A stretch of DNA of 64,000 bases. Origin: Sphingobium terrigena. Its GTDB lineage: Bacteria > Pseudomonadota > Alphaproteobacteria > Sphingomonadales > Sphingomonadaceae. Positions 16,959 through 24,254 of this stretch are shown one piece after another. The stretch lies in NCBI RefSeq assembly GCF_003591655.1, contig NZ_QVRA01000013.1, forward strand, positions 52,466 through 116,465, given 5' to 3'. The notes under the pieces were generated by a model. That model was given only the letters and a program-made list of their open reading frames with translations. It ran no database searches and was not told the DNA's origin. The translations under genes and the position numbers were made by a program. Within the stretch, counting starts at the first letter, position 1, and each line of letters starts with the position of its first letter.

Positions 16959-17126
16959 GCAAGATTGTCCTATGCCGACCTGGTGGGCAAGCTGGCCGAT
17001 ATAGGGGTTATGGACTCAGAGCCGAATATCAGGAACAAGCTGAGCCGGGGTAAATTTACAGCGGTGTTCCTGATCCAATGTCTAGAGGCTATCGGAGCAT
17101 CATCCTTGCGGCTGTCGGATTGCTGA
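16959..17126 (+). pseudogene. DUF6471-like fragment, N-terminus missing
   Basis: A short frame after a TGA at 16956 encodes SYADLVGKLADIGVMDSEP.., then NIRNKLSRGKFTAVFLIQCLEAIG, and ends at 17124-17126. This resembles the C-terminal two-thirds of small DUF6471 proteins, which look helix-turn-helix-like. The usual N-terminal helix is absent in this frame, so it is a remnant or begins at the TTG at 16965. Its 3' end overlaps the start of the next gene by 49 nt, which suggests the two were once a coupled pair. Confidence 0.5.
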
Positions 17127-17656
17127 TCTTTTGCGGCGCTTATCCAGCACTCCAAGGTCACAAGGCAAGCGCAGCCCAAACCCAAAGCCAAGCGCCCGTC
17201 GATCCGCTGTTTGTTGCCTATCCCGAACGCTATTCCGACGCCTGCTATAAGTCCCCCGATCACGACAAGGCCGACCTGTGCGCTCAATGGCGCGCTGCTA
17301 TCGCTGCTGAAAAGGCCGCGAAAGAAGCTGCGCGCGCCACCAATTGGGCGATCATCGCTACCCTCTTGAGCGCAGCAGGTGTCGGCGGCCTAATATATAC
17401 GCTCTTTCAAACCAATGGCGCTCTTACAGAGGCGAGACGTGGAAACCGAATTACCATGAAGGCCAATGCGCGGGCCACTCGTCAGGCAGTAGCGGGTGCT
17501 GCCGACACCGCGACTGCCCTTGCATTCGCTAAGCAAAATGCCGATGCCGCTTCGGAACAAGTTAGTATTTCTCGTGATGTTGAAAAAAAAGAATGCGCCC
17601 TTACATCTCGATTCGAACCGGTACACTTCAACATAATCTTGGGACCGGTTCGATAG
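17078..17656 (+). CDS. two-helix membrane protein, 5' part of a frameshifted gene
   Basis: Residues 1-170 contain two membrane helices (SIILAAVGLLIFCGAYPAL; WAIIATLLSAAGVGGLIYTLF) and an Ala-rich coil (KANARATRQAVAGAADTATALAFAKQNADAASEQ). After DVEKK the frame leaves the conserved sequence at a run of eight A (17583-17590) and reads 20 unrelated residues to a stop. The continuation lies in the -1 frame (17593-18054). Two-helix, coil, then beta-domain proteins of this kind are common cargo of mobile elements. Broken gene or slippage product; no function known. Confidence 0.55.
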   Translation: MSRGYRSIILAAVGLLIFCGAYPALQGHKASAAQTQSQAPVDPLFVAYPERYSDACYKSPDHDKADLCAQWRAAIAAEKAAKEAARATNWAIIATLLSAAGVGGLIYTLFQTNGALTEARRGNRITMKANARATRQAVAGAADTATALAFAKQNADAASEQVSISRDVEKKECALTSRFEPVHFNIILGPVR

Positions 17657-18054
17657 TGGCTGAAATTTTTGTCAACAATGATGGGGTAACGCCAGCGTAT
17701 CAAGTTGACTTTGGCGGCTCCATACGTGCTATGACGCAAGATGCTTTTCTCAATATTATTAGTCGGGCTCCACGCAAAGTGGATGGACATGATATTGAAG
17801 GAACGGTCCTGAATGGTGGTGTTAGTGAGCGCAGAGAGGTGCGCGGGAACGTTGGTCCCGATACCTTGCGCCTTATTGAGCAGGGTCGGCTTAATCTCTA
17901 CATATTTGGCTTGGCCAACTATACTGATACGTTCGGAGACTCTTGGCGAACAGAATTTTGTTATGAACTCACCCGTGTTGAGTTTGGTGATCACAAGGCT
18001 AATCCCGGAAAGATAACTTGGCCGGGCGCACCATTCCACAACGTTAGCACTTAA
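17593..18054 (+). CDS. beta-domain C-terminal part of the same frameshifted membrane protein
   Basis: 153 residues, mostly beta-strand-like, beginning MRPYISIRTG and continuing VAEIFVNNDGVTPAYQVDF. RPY(I/V) followed by a strand and N-x-G-x-TPA is the usual start of the soluble domain in this protein type. Joined to the upstream frame by one extra A, the full protein would be about 325 residues. No ribosome-binding site is evident, so separate translation is doubtful. Base composition is clearly less GC-rich than the flanking core genes. Confidence 0.5.
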   Translation: MRPYISIRTGTLQHNLGTGSIVAEIFVNNDGVTPAYQVDFGGSIRAMTQDAFLNIISRAPRKVDGHDIEGTVLNGGVSERREVRGNVGPDTLRLIEQGRLNLYIFGLANYTDTFGDSWRTEFCYELTRVEFGDHKANPGKITWPGAPFHNVST

Positions 18055-18169
18055 AATAAACCCTAATGCGACCAGCGACCCGATCAAGCTACGCTACCAT
18101 CTGCGATACGTTCGCCATCGCGCGCGCGGGCCTGTGTAACTGGCTTGGTGCGTCTGCTACATAATGCCG

Positions 18170-18198
18170 AATATCCTGATTGGGCGGCCGCACCGGCC
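18170..18198. repeat. right remnant of the interrupted family C palindrome
   Basis: Begins with the duplicated AATATCCT, then GATTGGGCGGCC as in the centre of the intact copy, then jumps to GCACCGGCC. The right arm is thus shortened by an internal deletion. Confidence 0.75.
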
Positions 18199-18292
18199 TT
18201 AAAAATGCGCTCTTCCGCGCATTTTGGAACAAGCGTCAGCAAATATAGCAGGTGGGGTGGCTTTCCGCCCGTACCTTCCCTAATTCGGACTT

Positions 18293-18841
18293 ATGGCACG
18301 AAACAGCCGATCCAATGACTGGGGCTTTCCCCGCTGGCGTGCCTATGGTGCATCGCGTGAGGCGCAGCGCGTGCGTATGTGTGACCGTTTTGGCTGCGAC
18401 AAGCCGGGCGACTGCCCCGCGCCCAAATCCCCCAATAGCCCGGAACGCTGGTATTTCTGCCCCGATCATGCGGGCGAGTATAACCGCAACTGGGACTATT
18501 TTCAGGGACTGGACCAGGAAGAACGCGAACAGCGCGAGCGCGACGAGCGGCGCGATGCGGGCGGCTATCAGGGCAGCGCCTATCATAGCTGGGGCGGGCC
18601 GGGTGACGGCAGCCGGTCGCGCGACGAGCTTCATGCGTTGAAGGCGCTCGATCTGGAGGATGACGCGGATTTCGAGGCGGTGAAGAAAAGCTGGCGGACG
18701 CTGGCCAAGGAATATCATCCCGATGTCAAGCCGGGCGACGCGCAGGCCGCCGCCCGTTTCCAGACGATCCAGGCCGCCTATGAAGTGTTGCGCGCCGCAG
18801 AGGAGCGGCGAACATGGAAGCCGCGCGGGGCGGTGGATTGA
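18293..18841 (+). CDS. DnaJ-domain protein
   Basis: 182 residues. The first 110 are hydrophilic, with a Cys-containing stretch (MCDRFGCDKPGDCPAPKSPN.. then YFCPDHAGEYN) that could bind a metal. The last 70 residues are a J domain (LKALDLEDDADFEAVKKSWRTLAKEYHPDVKPGDAQAAARFQTIQAAYEVL) with the HPD motif intact. J domains stimulate DnaK ATPase, so it is probably a dedicated co-chaperone; the client is unknown. Its end overlaps the ferredoxin gene by 28 nt. Confidence 0.88.
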   Translation: MARNSRSNDWGFPRWRAYGASREAQRVRMCDRFGCDKPGDCPAPKSPNSPERWYFCPDHAGEYNRNWDYFQGLDQEEREQRERDERRDAGGYQGSAYHSWGGPGDGSRSRDELHALKALDLEDDADFEAVKKSWRTLAKEYHPDVKPGDAQAAARFQTIQAAYEVLRAAEERRTWKPRGAVD

Positions 18842-19149
18842 AGGCGCTGGTCCGATCCAATTGGCGCAATGCCGTGCTGGTCTGCCGCAAATGCGAGAAG
18901 AAGCTGGATGGCGGCTTTGGCCCTGATGGCGACGCGCGGCTGGCCAAGGCGCTGAAGCGGCATTTGTCGTTGAAGAAGGGACGCAAGGCGGCGGCGGGCA
19001 TAGTCGAGGTCAATTGCCTGGGCGTCTGTCCCAAGGGCGCGGTGACGGTGGTGAACGGCGCGGCCAGCCGGGAGTGGCTGCTGGTGCAGCCCGGCGCGGA
19101 TCTGGATGAGTTGGCCCGGACGCTGGGGCTGGCAACGCCGCCCGCCTGA
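18814..19149 (+). CDS. thioredoxin-like [2Fe-2S] ferredoxin
   Basis: 111 residues. The ATG at 18814 has AGAGGAG 8 nt upstream, which justifies a start inside the upstream gene. The Cys pattern LVCRKCEKK near the start and NCLGVCPKGAV near residue 70 fits the (2Fe-2S) ferredoxin-like thioredoxin-fold family. Cytoplasmic electron transfer is likely, with unknown partners. Confidence 0.75.
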   Translation: MEAARGGGLKALVRSNWRNAVLVCRKCEKKLDGGFGPDGDARLAKALKRHLSLKKGRKAAAGIVEVNCLGVCPKGAVTVVNGAASREWLLVQPGADLDELARTLGLATPPA

Positions 19150-19151
19150 CG

Positions 19152-19589
19152 TCAGCCAGCGCGGGCGATCCGTGGTGCGCTGTCGTCAACCTTGTCGGCG
19201 AGGGGATAGAGGGTGCGATTTTCGCGGTCGACCCGTTCGCTGAGCGCCCGGATGATAGCCTGTGTCTCGACGCAGAAATCGGCCCATTCGCGCGCGACGC
19301 GATCGTCGCTCCACGCGGTCATGTAGCGGGAAAAACTTTCGGCGAGCGCGCCGGTTTCGGTCTGGAGCGTGGCGGCGGTGGTGCGGGTGCGGTCATCAGC
19401 GGCGCGTTGCAGCGCGGGATAGAGGATGCGGTCCTCCAGGGCGAGATGGGCCATCAACTGGCGCGCAAGCTGCCAGCGTATGGCACCCACGCTGCGCGGG
19501 TTGGTGCGGTCAGCCGTCGCTTGCGCCAGCCTGTGCGCCGTGTGGCTGATTTCGTCATGCTGCCGGCGCAATTGCGTCATGTCCATCAT
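19152..19589 (-). CDS. hemerythrin HHE-domain protein
   Basis: 145 residues, all helical, with the metal-ligand pattern of hemerythrin-like cation-binding proteins: RRQHDEISHTAH, LMAHLALEDRILYPAL and, near the end, RENRTLYPLADK. Such proteins bind a di-iron centre and may sense oxygen or NO or protect iron-sulfur clusters. It is next to sodB on the same strand, separated by a hairpin, so an oxidative-stress role is a reasonable inference. Confidence 0.8.
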   Translation of the reverse strand: MMDMTQLRRQHDEISHTAHRLAQATADRTNPRSVGAIRWQLARQLMAHLALEDRILYPALQRAADDRTRTTAATLQTETGALAESFSRYMTAWSDDRVAREWADFCVETQAIIRALSERVDRENRTLYPLADKVDDSAPRIARAG

Positions 19590-19677
19590 TTCGCCCTTCC
19601 GTCCCCACGAAAGGCCGATGATGGGTGCAGCGACTTAATAAAGCGTTGCCGCGGCCATCATAATGGACGCGATAGAT

Positions 19678-19710
19678 AATGCCCCCGCACCATTGTAGCG
19701 CGGGGGCATT
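19678..19710 (-). terminator. hairpin after sodB
   Basis: Perfect 11-bp arms AATGCCCCCGC and GCGGGGGCATT just past the sodB stop. The T-tract on the minus strand is weak, so it may act as a 3' stabiliser as much as a terminator. Confidence 0.5.
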
Positions 19711-19718
19711 CTGGATCA

Positions 19719-20333
19719 TCAGCCCGGCTGGTCGGCGCGGCTGACGCCTTCGCCGTCCAGGTTGAGCGCGACGAAGTCCCAGTCGATCGCTTCCTTGAGC
19801 AGCTTTTCGGCATAGGCCGGGCGCAGGTTGCGATAGTCGATATAATAGGCATGTTCCCATACATCGAGGATCAGCAGCGGCGCATGGCCTTCATGCGCGA
19901 CTGGCGTGTCGGCGTCATGATAGGAGGTGACCTCCAGCTTGCCGTCCTTCAGCACCAGCGCCGCCCAGCCGCTGGCGAAATGGCCGACGGCTTCGGCTTT
20001 GAGCTTTTCGACCAGCGCGTCGACCGACCCGAAGCTTTCGTTGATCATGTCGAGCAGCTTGCCCGAAGGCGCTTTCTTTTCCGGCGACAGGCAGAGCCAG
20101 TAGAAGCTGTGGTTCCAGATCTGGCCGACCTGGTTGAACAGACCGCCCTTGGACGATTTGATCAGCTCGACCAGCGACTTGCCCTGGAGTGCAGCGTCGG
20201 CGGCGACCAGTTCATTGGCCTTTACGACATAGGCGTTGTGATGCTTGCCATGATGATAGTCGAAGGTTTCGGCCGATAAAATATCGCCAAAGGCATCTTT
20301 GGCATAGGGCAGGGCAGGCAGAGTGAAAGCCAT
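19719..20333 (-). CDS. sodB: superoxide dismutase, Fe type
   Basis: 204 residues, full length. The N-terminal helical hairpin has the His ligand region (FDYHHGKHHNAYV). The C-terminal domain has the other ligands in LILDVWEHAYYIDYRN. The pattern QIWNHSFYW and the lack of Mn-type signature residues favour iron. It is cytosolic (no signal peptide) and dismutates superoxide. The gene is monocistronic and divergent from the PuuD-like gene. Confidence 0.93.
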   Translation of the reverse strand: MAFTLPALPYAKDAFGDILSAETFDYHHGKHHNAYVVKANELVAADAALQGKSLVELIKSSKGGLFNQVGQIWNHSFYWLCLSPEKKAPSGKLLDMINESFGSVDALVEKLKAEAVGHFASGWAALVLKDGKLEVTSYHDADTPVAHEGHAPLLILDVWEHAYYIDYRNLRPAYAEKLLKEAIDWDFVALNLDGEGVSRADQPG

Positions 20334-20545
20334 GAATTACTCCTCGGTTCATGGATGGGGTTGGCCACATAACGAAGCTGCGGCCTTAAGGCTCCGCGCC
20401 CCTAGCAGGCTTATTGCGCTGCGGAAAACAGGATATTTTCGTTATAAATTGAGGAAATATCCATGTGACATCCCCGTAACGATGACATAGACTTTGCGGT
20501 CAGGCCGCCCGACACATGCGGCGGCCGGAACATGGGGGTAGGGCT

Positions 20546-21109
20546 ATGGCGAAGTTTTTCGGCAATCTGCATCTCGTTCTGGCGGCGGGGCTTGTCCTTG
20601 CGCTGCTGGTGATTTTCGCGGTCCCCGCGAACACAATAGCGGAGCAGGCGATCTTGCGCTGGCTCCATCTGTTTTTCGGCATCACCTGGATCGGTCTGCT
20701 CTATTATTTCAACTTCGTGCAGATCCCGACCATGCCCAAAGTGCCGGCCGAACTGAAACCGGGCGTGTCCAAGTTCATCGCCCCGTCGGCTTTGTTCTTC
20801 TTTCGCTGGGCTGCTGCGCTGACCGTATTGACCGGCGTGGTGATCGCCTGGCGTGCGGCTTATCTGGTTGAGGCGCTGATCTTCAAGCCGGGTTTCGTGC
20901 TGATCGGCATCGGCATGTGGCTGGCGCTGATCATGGCGTTCAATGTGTGGTTCGTGATCTGGCCGAACCAGAAAAAGGCGCTGGGGCTGGTCCCTGCCGA
21001 AGATGCGGTGAAGGCCAAGGCCGCGACCACCGCGATGATCTTCTCACGCACCAACACTTTGCTGTCGCTGGCGATGCTCTATTGCATGATCAACTTCAAC
21101 GGCGGTTGA
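20546..21109 (+). CDS. PuuD-like integral membrane protein (urate hydroxylase N-terminal-domain family)
   Basis: 187 residues from the ATG at 20546. About five membrane helices are visible, with HLFFGITWIGLLYYFNFVQIPTM and MAFNVWFVIWPNQKKALGLVPAEDA typical of the membrane domain of PuuD-like proteins. It lacks both the extra helices and the cytochrome c domain of true urate hydroxylase. Urate oxidation is therefore not supported; it is an uncharacterised relative. Confidence 0.65.
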   Translation: MAKFFGNLHLVLAAGLVLALLVIFAVPANTIAEQAILRWLHLFFGITWIGLLYYFNFVQIPTMPKVPAELKPGVSKFIAPSALFFFRWAAALTVLTGVVIAWRAAYLVEALIFKPGFVLIGIGMWLALIMAFNVWFVIWPNQKKALGLVPAEDAVKAKAATTAMIFSRTNTLLSLAMLYCMINFNGG

Positions 21110-21149
21110 TGCAATGATGGCTGCCGGGGTTTCGGCCCCGGCACGTCCG

Positions 21150-21776
21150 TTACCCTTGTGGCGGGGACGTGCCGCCAATCTCGTCGCTGTCCAGCTTGTC
21201 GCCCAGGTTCAGGCCATGGCGCATCAGCATCGGGATATTGGCGGCGGCAAAGACCACCGACACGATGGTCACGCCCCACACCTTGACCGCCAGCCAGCTG
21301 TCGAAGCTCATCGTGCGGCGCATCACTTCATTGGCGATGGCCATGGCGACGAAGAAGATCGCCCAGTTGCGCGACAGCTTGCGCCACCCGGTTTCGGACA
21401 GGCCATCATAAGCAGCCTGGAGCAGATATTTGAGCAAAGGCTTGCCACGCAGCAGCCCGCCAAACAGCATCAGTGCGAAGAAGCTGTAGATGATCGTCGG
21501 CTTGATCTGGATGAAGCTCTGGTCGTGGAAATAGATGGTGAGGCCACCGAAGAACAGCACCAGCGCGGCGGACAGCCACAGCATTGGCGATACCTTGCCC
21601 AGTTTCCATTTCGACACGATCACCGCGACGACGATGGCTGCCATGAAGGCACCCGTGCCGACGATCATGCCGAGGAATTTATAGCCCAGGAAAAAGACCA
21701 GCAGAGGCCCGAAATCGAGCGCCAGGCTGAGCGTTCCGGAATGGGCGGGGCTGTGGGCAGGTTTGGTATCAGCCAT
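21150..21776 (-). CDS. yciB: YciB/IspZ family inner-membrane protein (septation protein A)
   Basis: 208 residues with five to six membrane helices. Family blocks are DFGPLLVFFLGYKFLG, KPTIIYSFFALMLFGGLLRGKPLLKYL and GWRKLSRNWAIFFVAMAIANEVMRR. YciB influences cell-envelope synthesis and septation. It follows ftsY on the same strand, separated by a family A palindrome. Confidence 0.92.
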   Translation of the reverse strand: MADTKPAHSPAHSGTLSLALDFGPLLVFFLGYKFLGMIVGTGAFMAAIVVAVIVSKWKLGKVSPMLWLSAALVLFFGGLTIYFHDQSFIQIKPTIIYSFFALMLFGGLLRGKPLLKYLLQAAYDGLSETGWRKLSRNWAIFFVAMAIANEVMRRTMSFDSWLAVKVWGVTIVSVVFAAANIPMLMRHGLNLGDKLDSDEIGGTSPPQG

Positions 21777-21786
21777 TTTTTACTCC

Positions 21787-21868
21787 GTCATGCCAGCGAA
21801 GGCTGGCATCCCGCTTTTTTTAAGGTCGGGCAAAAAGGAAGAGGGACCCCAGCGTTCGCTGGGGTGAC
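21787..21868. repeat. family A palindromic repeat (GTCAT...GTGAC)
   Basis: Left hairpin GTCATGCCAGCGAAGGCTGG.. and right hairpin GGACCCCAGCGTTCGCTGGGG.., with a short AT-richer middle. The first 26 bp are identical to those of the copy inside mtaB at 23872. Confidence 0.9.
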
Positions 21869-21880
21869 GGTTGAAGGGGA

Positions 21881-22819
21881 TCACCGCGCATAGGCGGTCC
21901 CGGCGATCGCCCGCGCCATGTCGCCCGGATCGAAGGGGCGCAGATCCTCGATCTTTTCGCCCACGCCAATGGCATGGATCGGCAGGCGATATTTTTCCGC
22001 CGCCGCGACCAGCACGCCGCCGCGCGCGGTGCCGTCCAGCTTGGTCATGACCAGGCCGGTGACATGGGCGACTTCCTTGAAAACCTCGATCTGGCTCAAC
22101 GCATTCTGTCCCGTGGTGGCATCCAGCACCAGCACAACGTCGTGGGGGGACGCCGGGTTCAATCGGCCAAGGATGCGACGGATCTTGGCCAGTTCGTCCA
22201 TCAGCTCGGTCTTGTTCTGGAGCCGGCCTGCTGTGTCGACGATCAGCACGTCGATGCCGGTGGCGGTTGCCTGCTTGACCGCGTCGAACACGATACCCGC
22301 CGCATCGCCGCCTTCCTTGCCCGCGACGATGGGGATGCCGAGGCGGTCGGCCCAGACCTTGAGCTGGCCGATGGCTGCCGCGCGGAACGTGTCGCCCGCC
22401 GCCAGCATCACGCCATAATCCTGCTCCAGGAAATTATGCGCCAGCTTGGCGATGGTGGTGGTCTTGCCGGACCCGTTGACGCCGATGACGAGGATGACCT
22501 GCGGACGCGGAAAGGCCTCGATCTCCAGCGGGCGGGCGACCGGGGCCAGCACCTTCTCGATTTCCTCCGCGATGATCTCGCGCAGATATTCCTCGGTCAA
22601 TTCCTTGTTGAACCGCCCTTCGGCCAGCCGGTCGCGCACCCGCGCGGCCATGGCGGGACCAAGATCGGACACGATCAGCGCTTCCTCAATCTCGTCCAGC
22701 GTCTGGTTGTCGAGCGCGGCCTTGCCGAACAGGCCGTTGAGATTTTCGCCAAGCTTGTCGGATGTGCGCCGAAGCCCGCCGAACAGGCGATCGCGCCAGG
22801 ATGTTTCAGTCATAGTCAT
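21881..22819 (-). CDS. ftsY: signal recognition particle receptor FtsY
   Basis: 312 residues: a short NG-type FtsY without the long acidic A domain. The N domain (TSDKLGENLNGLFG.. EEALIVSDLGPAMAARV) is followed by the SRP GTPase with P-loop GVNGSGKTTTIAKLAH, DTAGRLQNK, and TKLDGTARGG. It docks the Ffh-ribosome complex at the membrane. Order dapF-mtaB-ftsY-yciB on one strand. Its SRP partner ffh lies at 28588-30060. Confidence 0.95.
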   Translation of the reverse strand: MTMTETSWRDRLFGGLRRTSDKLGENLNGLFGKAALDNQTLDEIEEALIVSDLGPAMAARVRDRLAEGRFNKELTEEYLREIIAEEIEKVLAPVARPLEIEAFPRPQVILVIGVNGSGKTTTIAKLAHNFLEQDYGVMLAAGDTFRAAAIGQLKVWADRLGIPIVAGKEGGDAAGIVFDAVKQATATGIDVLIVDTAGRLQNKTELMDELAKIRRILGRLNPASPHDVVLVLDATTGQNALSQIEVFKEVAHVTGLVMTKLDGTARGGVLVAAAEKYRLPIHAIGVGEKIEDLRPFDPGDMARAIAGTAYAR

Positions 22820-22827
22820 CCATCATC

Positions 22828-22915
22828 GTCATCCCCGCGAAGGCGGGGATCCATCTCCCGGCATAGCATCAAGCGCTGCGGTTGGGAGATGGATTCCCGC
22901 CTGCGCGGGAATGAC
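22828..22915. repeat. family A palindromic repeat between ftsY and mtaB
   Basis: GTCATCCCCGCGAAGGCGGGGATCC at the left pairs within itself, as does the right hairpin ending GGGAATGAC. The inner segments CATCTCCC and GGGAGATG also pair, so the whole unit can fold as one long stem. Confidence 0.88.
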
Positions 22916-22928
22916 GGAAAAAAGAGCG

Positions 22929-24251
22929 TCATTCTTGAACCGCCTCTTGCGCGATCAGCATGTTCTTCTCAAGCCCCGTGATGCGGGTGGATACGATCGA
23001 GGACGGCACTTGCGCGGTCGTAAAGCGCACCGGGGCGAAATTTTCGGCATGGCCGGACAGCCCGCTGCGCTCGACCAGCACTGACTGGCGGGTGCCGACA
23101 AGGCTCTCCAGCCAGTCGGCGCGCTGGGTTTCGCAGGCGGCGCGCAGCCGGGCGGCGCGGCCCTTGATGATGGCGCGGTCCACCTGCGGCATCCGCGCGG
23201 CGGGCGTGCCGGTGCGCGGCGAGTAAGGGAAGATATGGCCGTGGACGATGCGGCAGTCGGCCACCAGCGCCAGGCTGCGCGCGAACATCGCCTCATCCTC
23301 GGTCGGGAAACCGGCGATGATATCCGCGCCGATGCTGATGTCCGGGCGCGCGGCGGTGAGGCGATCGACGATGCGGACGGCGTCGGCGCGGCTATGTCGG
23401 CGCTTCATGCGTTTCAGGATCATGTCGTCGCCCGCCTGCAGGGACAGATGCAGATGGGGCATCATCCGGGGTTCATGGGCGATCAGGTCGAACAACCGAT
23501 CGTCAATCTCCACGCTGTCGATGGACGACAGGCGCAGGCGGGGGAGGTCCGGCACGCCGTTCAGGATGCGCTCCACCAGCAGGCCGAGCGACGGGCTGCC
23601 GGGCAGATCGGGACCATAGCTGGTGACGTCCACGCCGGTCAGCACGATTTCCTTGTAACCCGCCGCGACCAGTTCCCTGGCCTTGTCGATCACGGCCCCG
23701 GCGGGGACGGAGCGGCTGTTGCCCCGGCCATAGGGGATGATGCAGAAAGTGCAGCGATGGTCGCAGCCATTCTGCACCTCCAGAAAGGCGCGGGCATGAT
23801 CGGCAAAGGCGCTGGCCATATGCGGCGCGGTGTCGCGCACGGCCATGATGTCGGCGACTTTCACCTTCTCAGTCATGCCAGCGAAGGCTGGCATCCCACT
23901 TTCTGAGGGTGAGGTGGAAGAAAAGAGAGATCCCGGCGTTCGCCGGGATGACGGGAAATATGTTTCTGCCTCCATTTTCTCGCGATTGCCGATCACGGCA
24001 TCGACTTCGGGCATGGCGGCGAAGGTCTCTGGCTCGGTCTGCGCCGCGCAGCCGGTCACCATGATGCGCGCGTCGGGCCGGTCGCGGCGGGCGCGGCGGA
24101 TCGCCTGCCGTGTCTGGCGCACCGCTTCGGCGGTCACGGCGCAGCTGTTGATGACGATCAGATCGTCCTGATCCGCCGCCATGTCGCGGATCGCCTCGCT
24201 CTCGGCAATGTTGAGGCGGCAGCCCATGGTGATGATATCGGGGCCGGGCAT
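22929..24251 (-). CDS. mtaB: tRNA t6A37 methylthiotransferase MtaB, with an in-frame palindromic-repeat insertion
   Basis: 440 residues. The N-terminal UPF0004 domain has its cluster cysteines (TMGCRLN, INSCAV, VTGCAAQ). The radical-SAM motif is CDHRCTFCIIPYGRG, followed by the MiaB-type core (LTGVDVTSYG, LRLSSIDS, LHLSLQAGDD). The enzyme converts t6A37 to ms2t6A37. Between GNREKMEA and VADIMAV lies a 27-residue stretch rich in Pro/Ser/Arg (SSRRTPGSLFSS.. GMPAFAGMT). It is encoded by an 81-bp family A repeat at 23872-23952. The frame is kept, and both catalytic domains are complete. The gene lies 3 nt after dapF. Confidence 0.93.
   Translation of the reverse strand: MPGPDIITMGCRLNIAESEAIRDMAADQDDLIVINSCAVTAEAVRQTRQAIRRARRDRPDARIMVTGCAAQTEPETFAAMPEVDAVIGNREKMEAETYFPSSRRTPGSLFSSTSPSESGMPAFAGMTEKVKVADIMAVRDTAPHMASAFADHARAFLEVQNGCDHRCTFCIIPYGRGNSRSVPAGAVIDKARELVAAGYKEIVLTGVDVTSYGPDLPGSPSLGLLVERILNGVPDLPRLRLSSIDSVEIDDRLFDLIAHEPRMMPHLHLSLQAGDDMILKRMKRRHSRADAVRIVDRLTAARPDISIGADIIAGFPTEDEAMFARSLALVADCRIVHGHIFPYSPRTGTPAARMPQVDRAIIKGRAARLRAACETQRADWLESLVGTRQSVLVERSGLSGHAENFAPVRFTTAQVPSSIVSTRITGLEKNMLIAQEAVQE
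23872..23952. repeat. family A palindromic repeat inside the mtaB coding sequence
   Basis: 81 bp, a multiple of three. Ends GTCATGCCAGCGAAGG.. and ..CGCCGGGATGAC. The left 26 bp equal those of the intergenic copy at 21787. It falls in a linker between the N-terminal and radical-SAM domains of MtaB. Confidence 0.92.
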
Positions 24252-24254
24252 GGC

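Larger units (their letters stand above)
16887..18169. mobile_element. transposase-less mobile element with terminal inverted repeats and 8-bp target duplication
   Basis: The ends are imperfect 25-bp inverted repeats (22 of 25 identical) beginning CGGCAYTATGTAGC, at 16887-16911 and 18145-18169. Both sides are flanked by the direct repeat AATATCCT (16879-16886 and 18170-18177). The sequence outside the element rejoins into a family C palindrome whose centre is collinear with the intact copy at 16302-16381, which acts as an empty-site control. Inside are a DUF6471-like fragment and a frameshifted two-helix membrane protein; there is no transposase. An 8-bp duplication is compatible with the IS1595, IS256, ISL3 or IS66 families; which enzyme moved it is unknown. 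Confidence 0.85.

Noticed and set aside
16970..17287. 105-codon minus-strand frame with hydrophobic start inside the mobile element
   Set aside because: Antisense to the DUF6471-like and membrane-protein frames, both of which show recognisable conserved sequence; no ribosome site.
20546..21109. Calling the PuuD-like protein a urate hydroxylase
   Set aside because: It lacks the cytochrome c domain and part of the membrane domain, and no purine-degradation genes are near.
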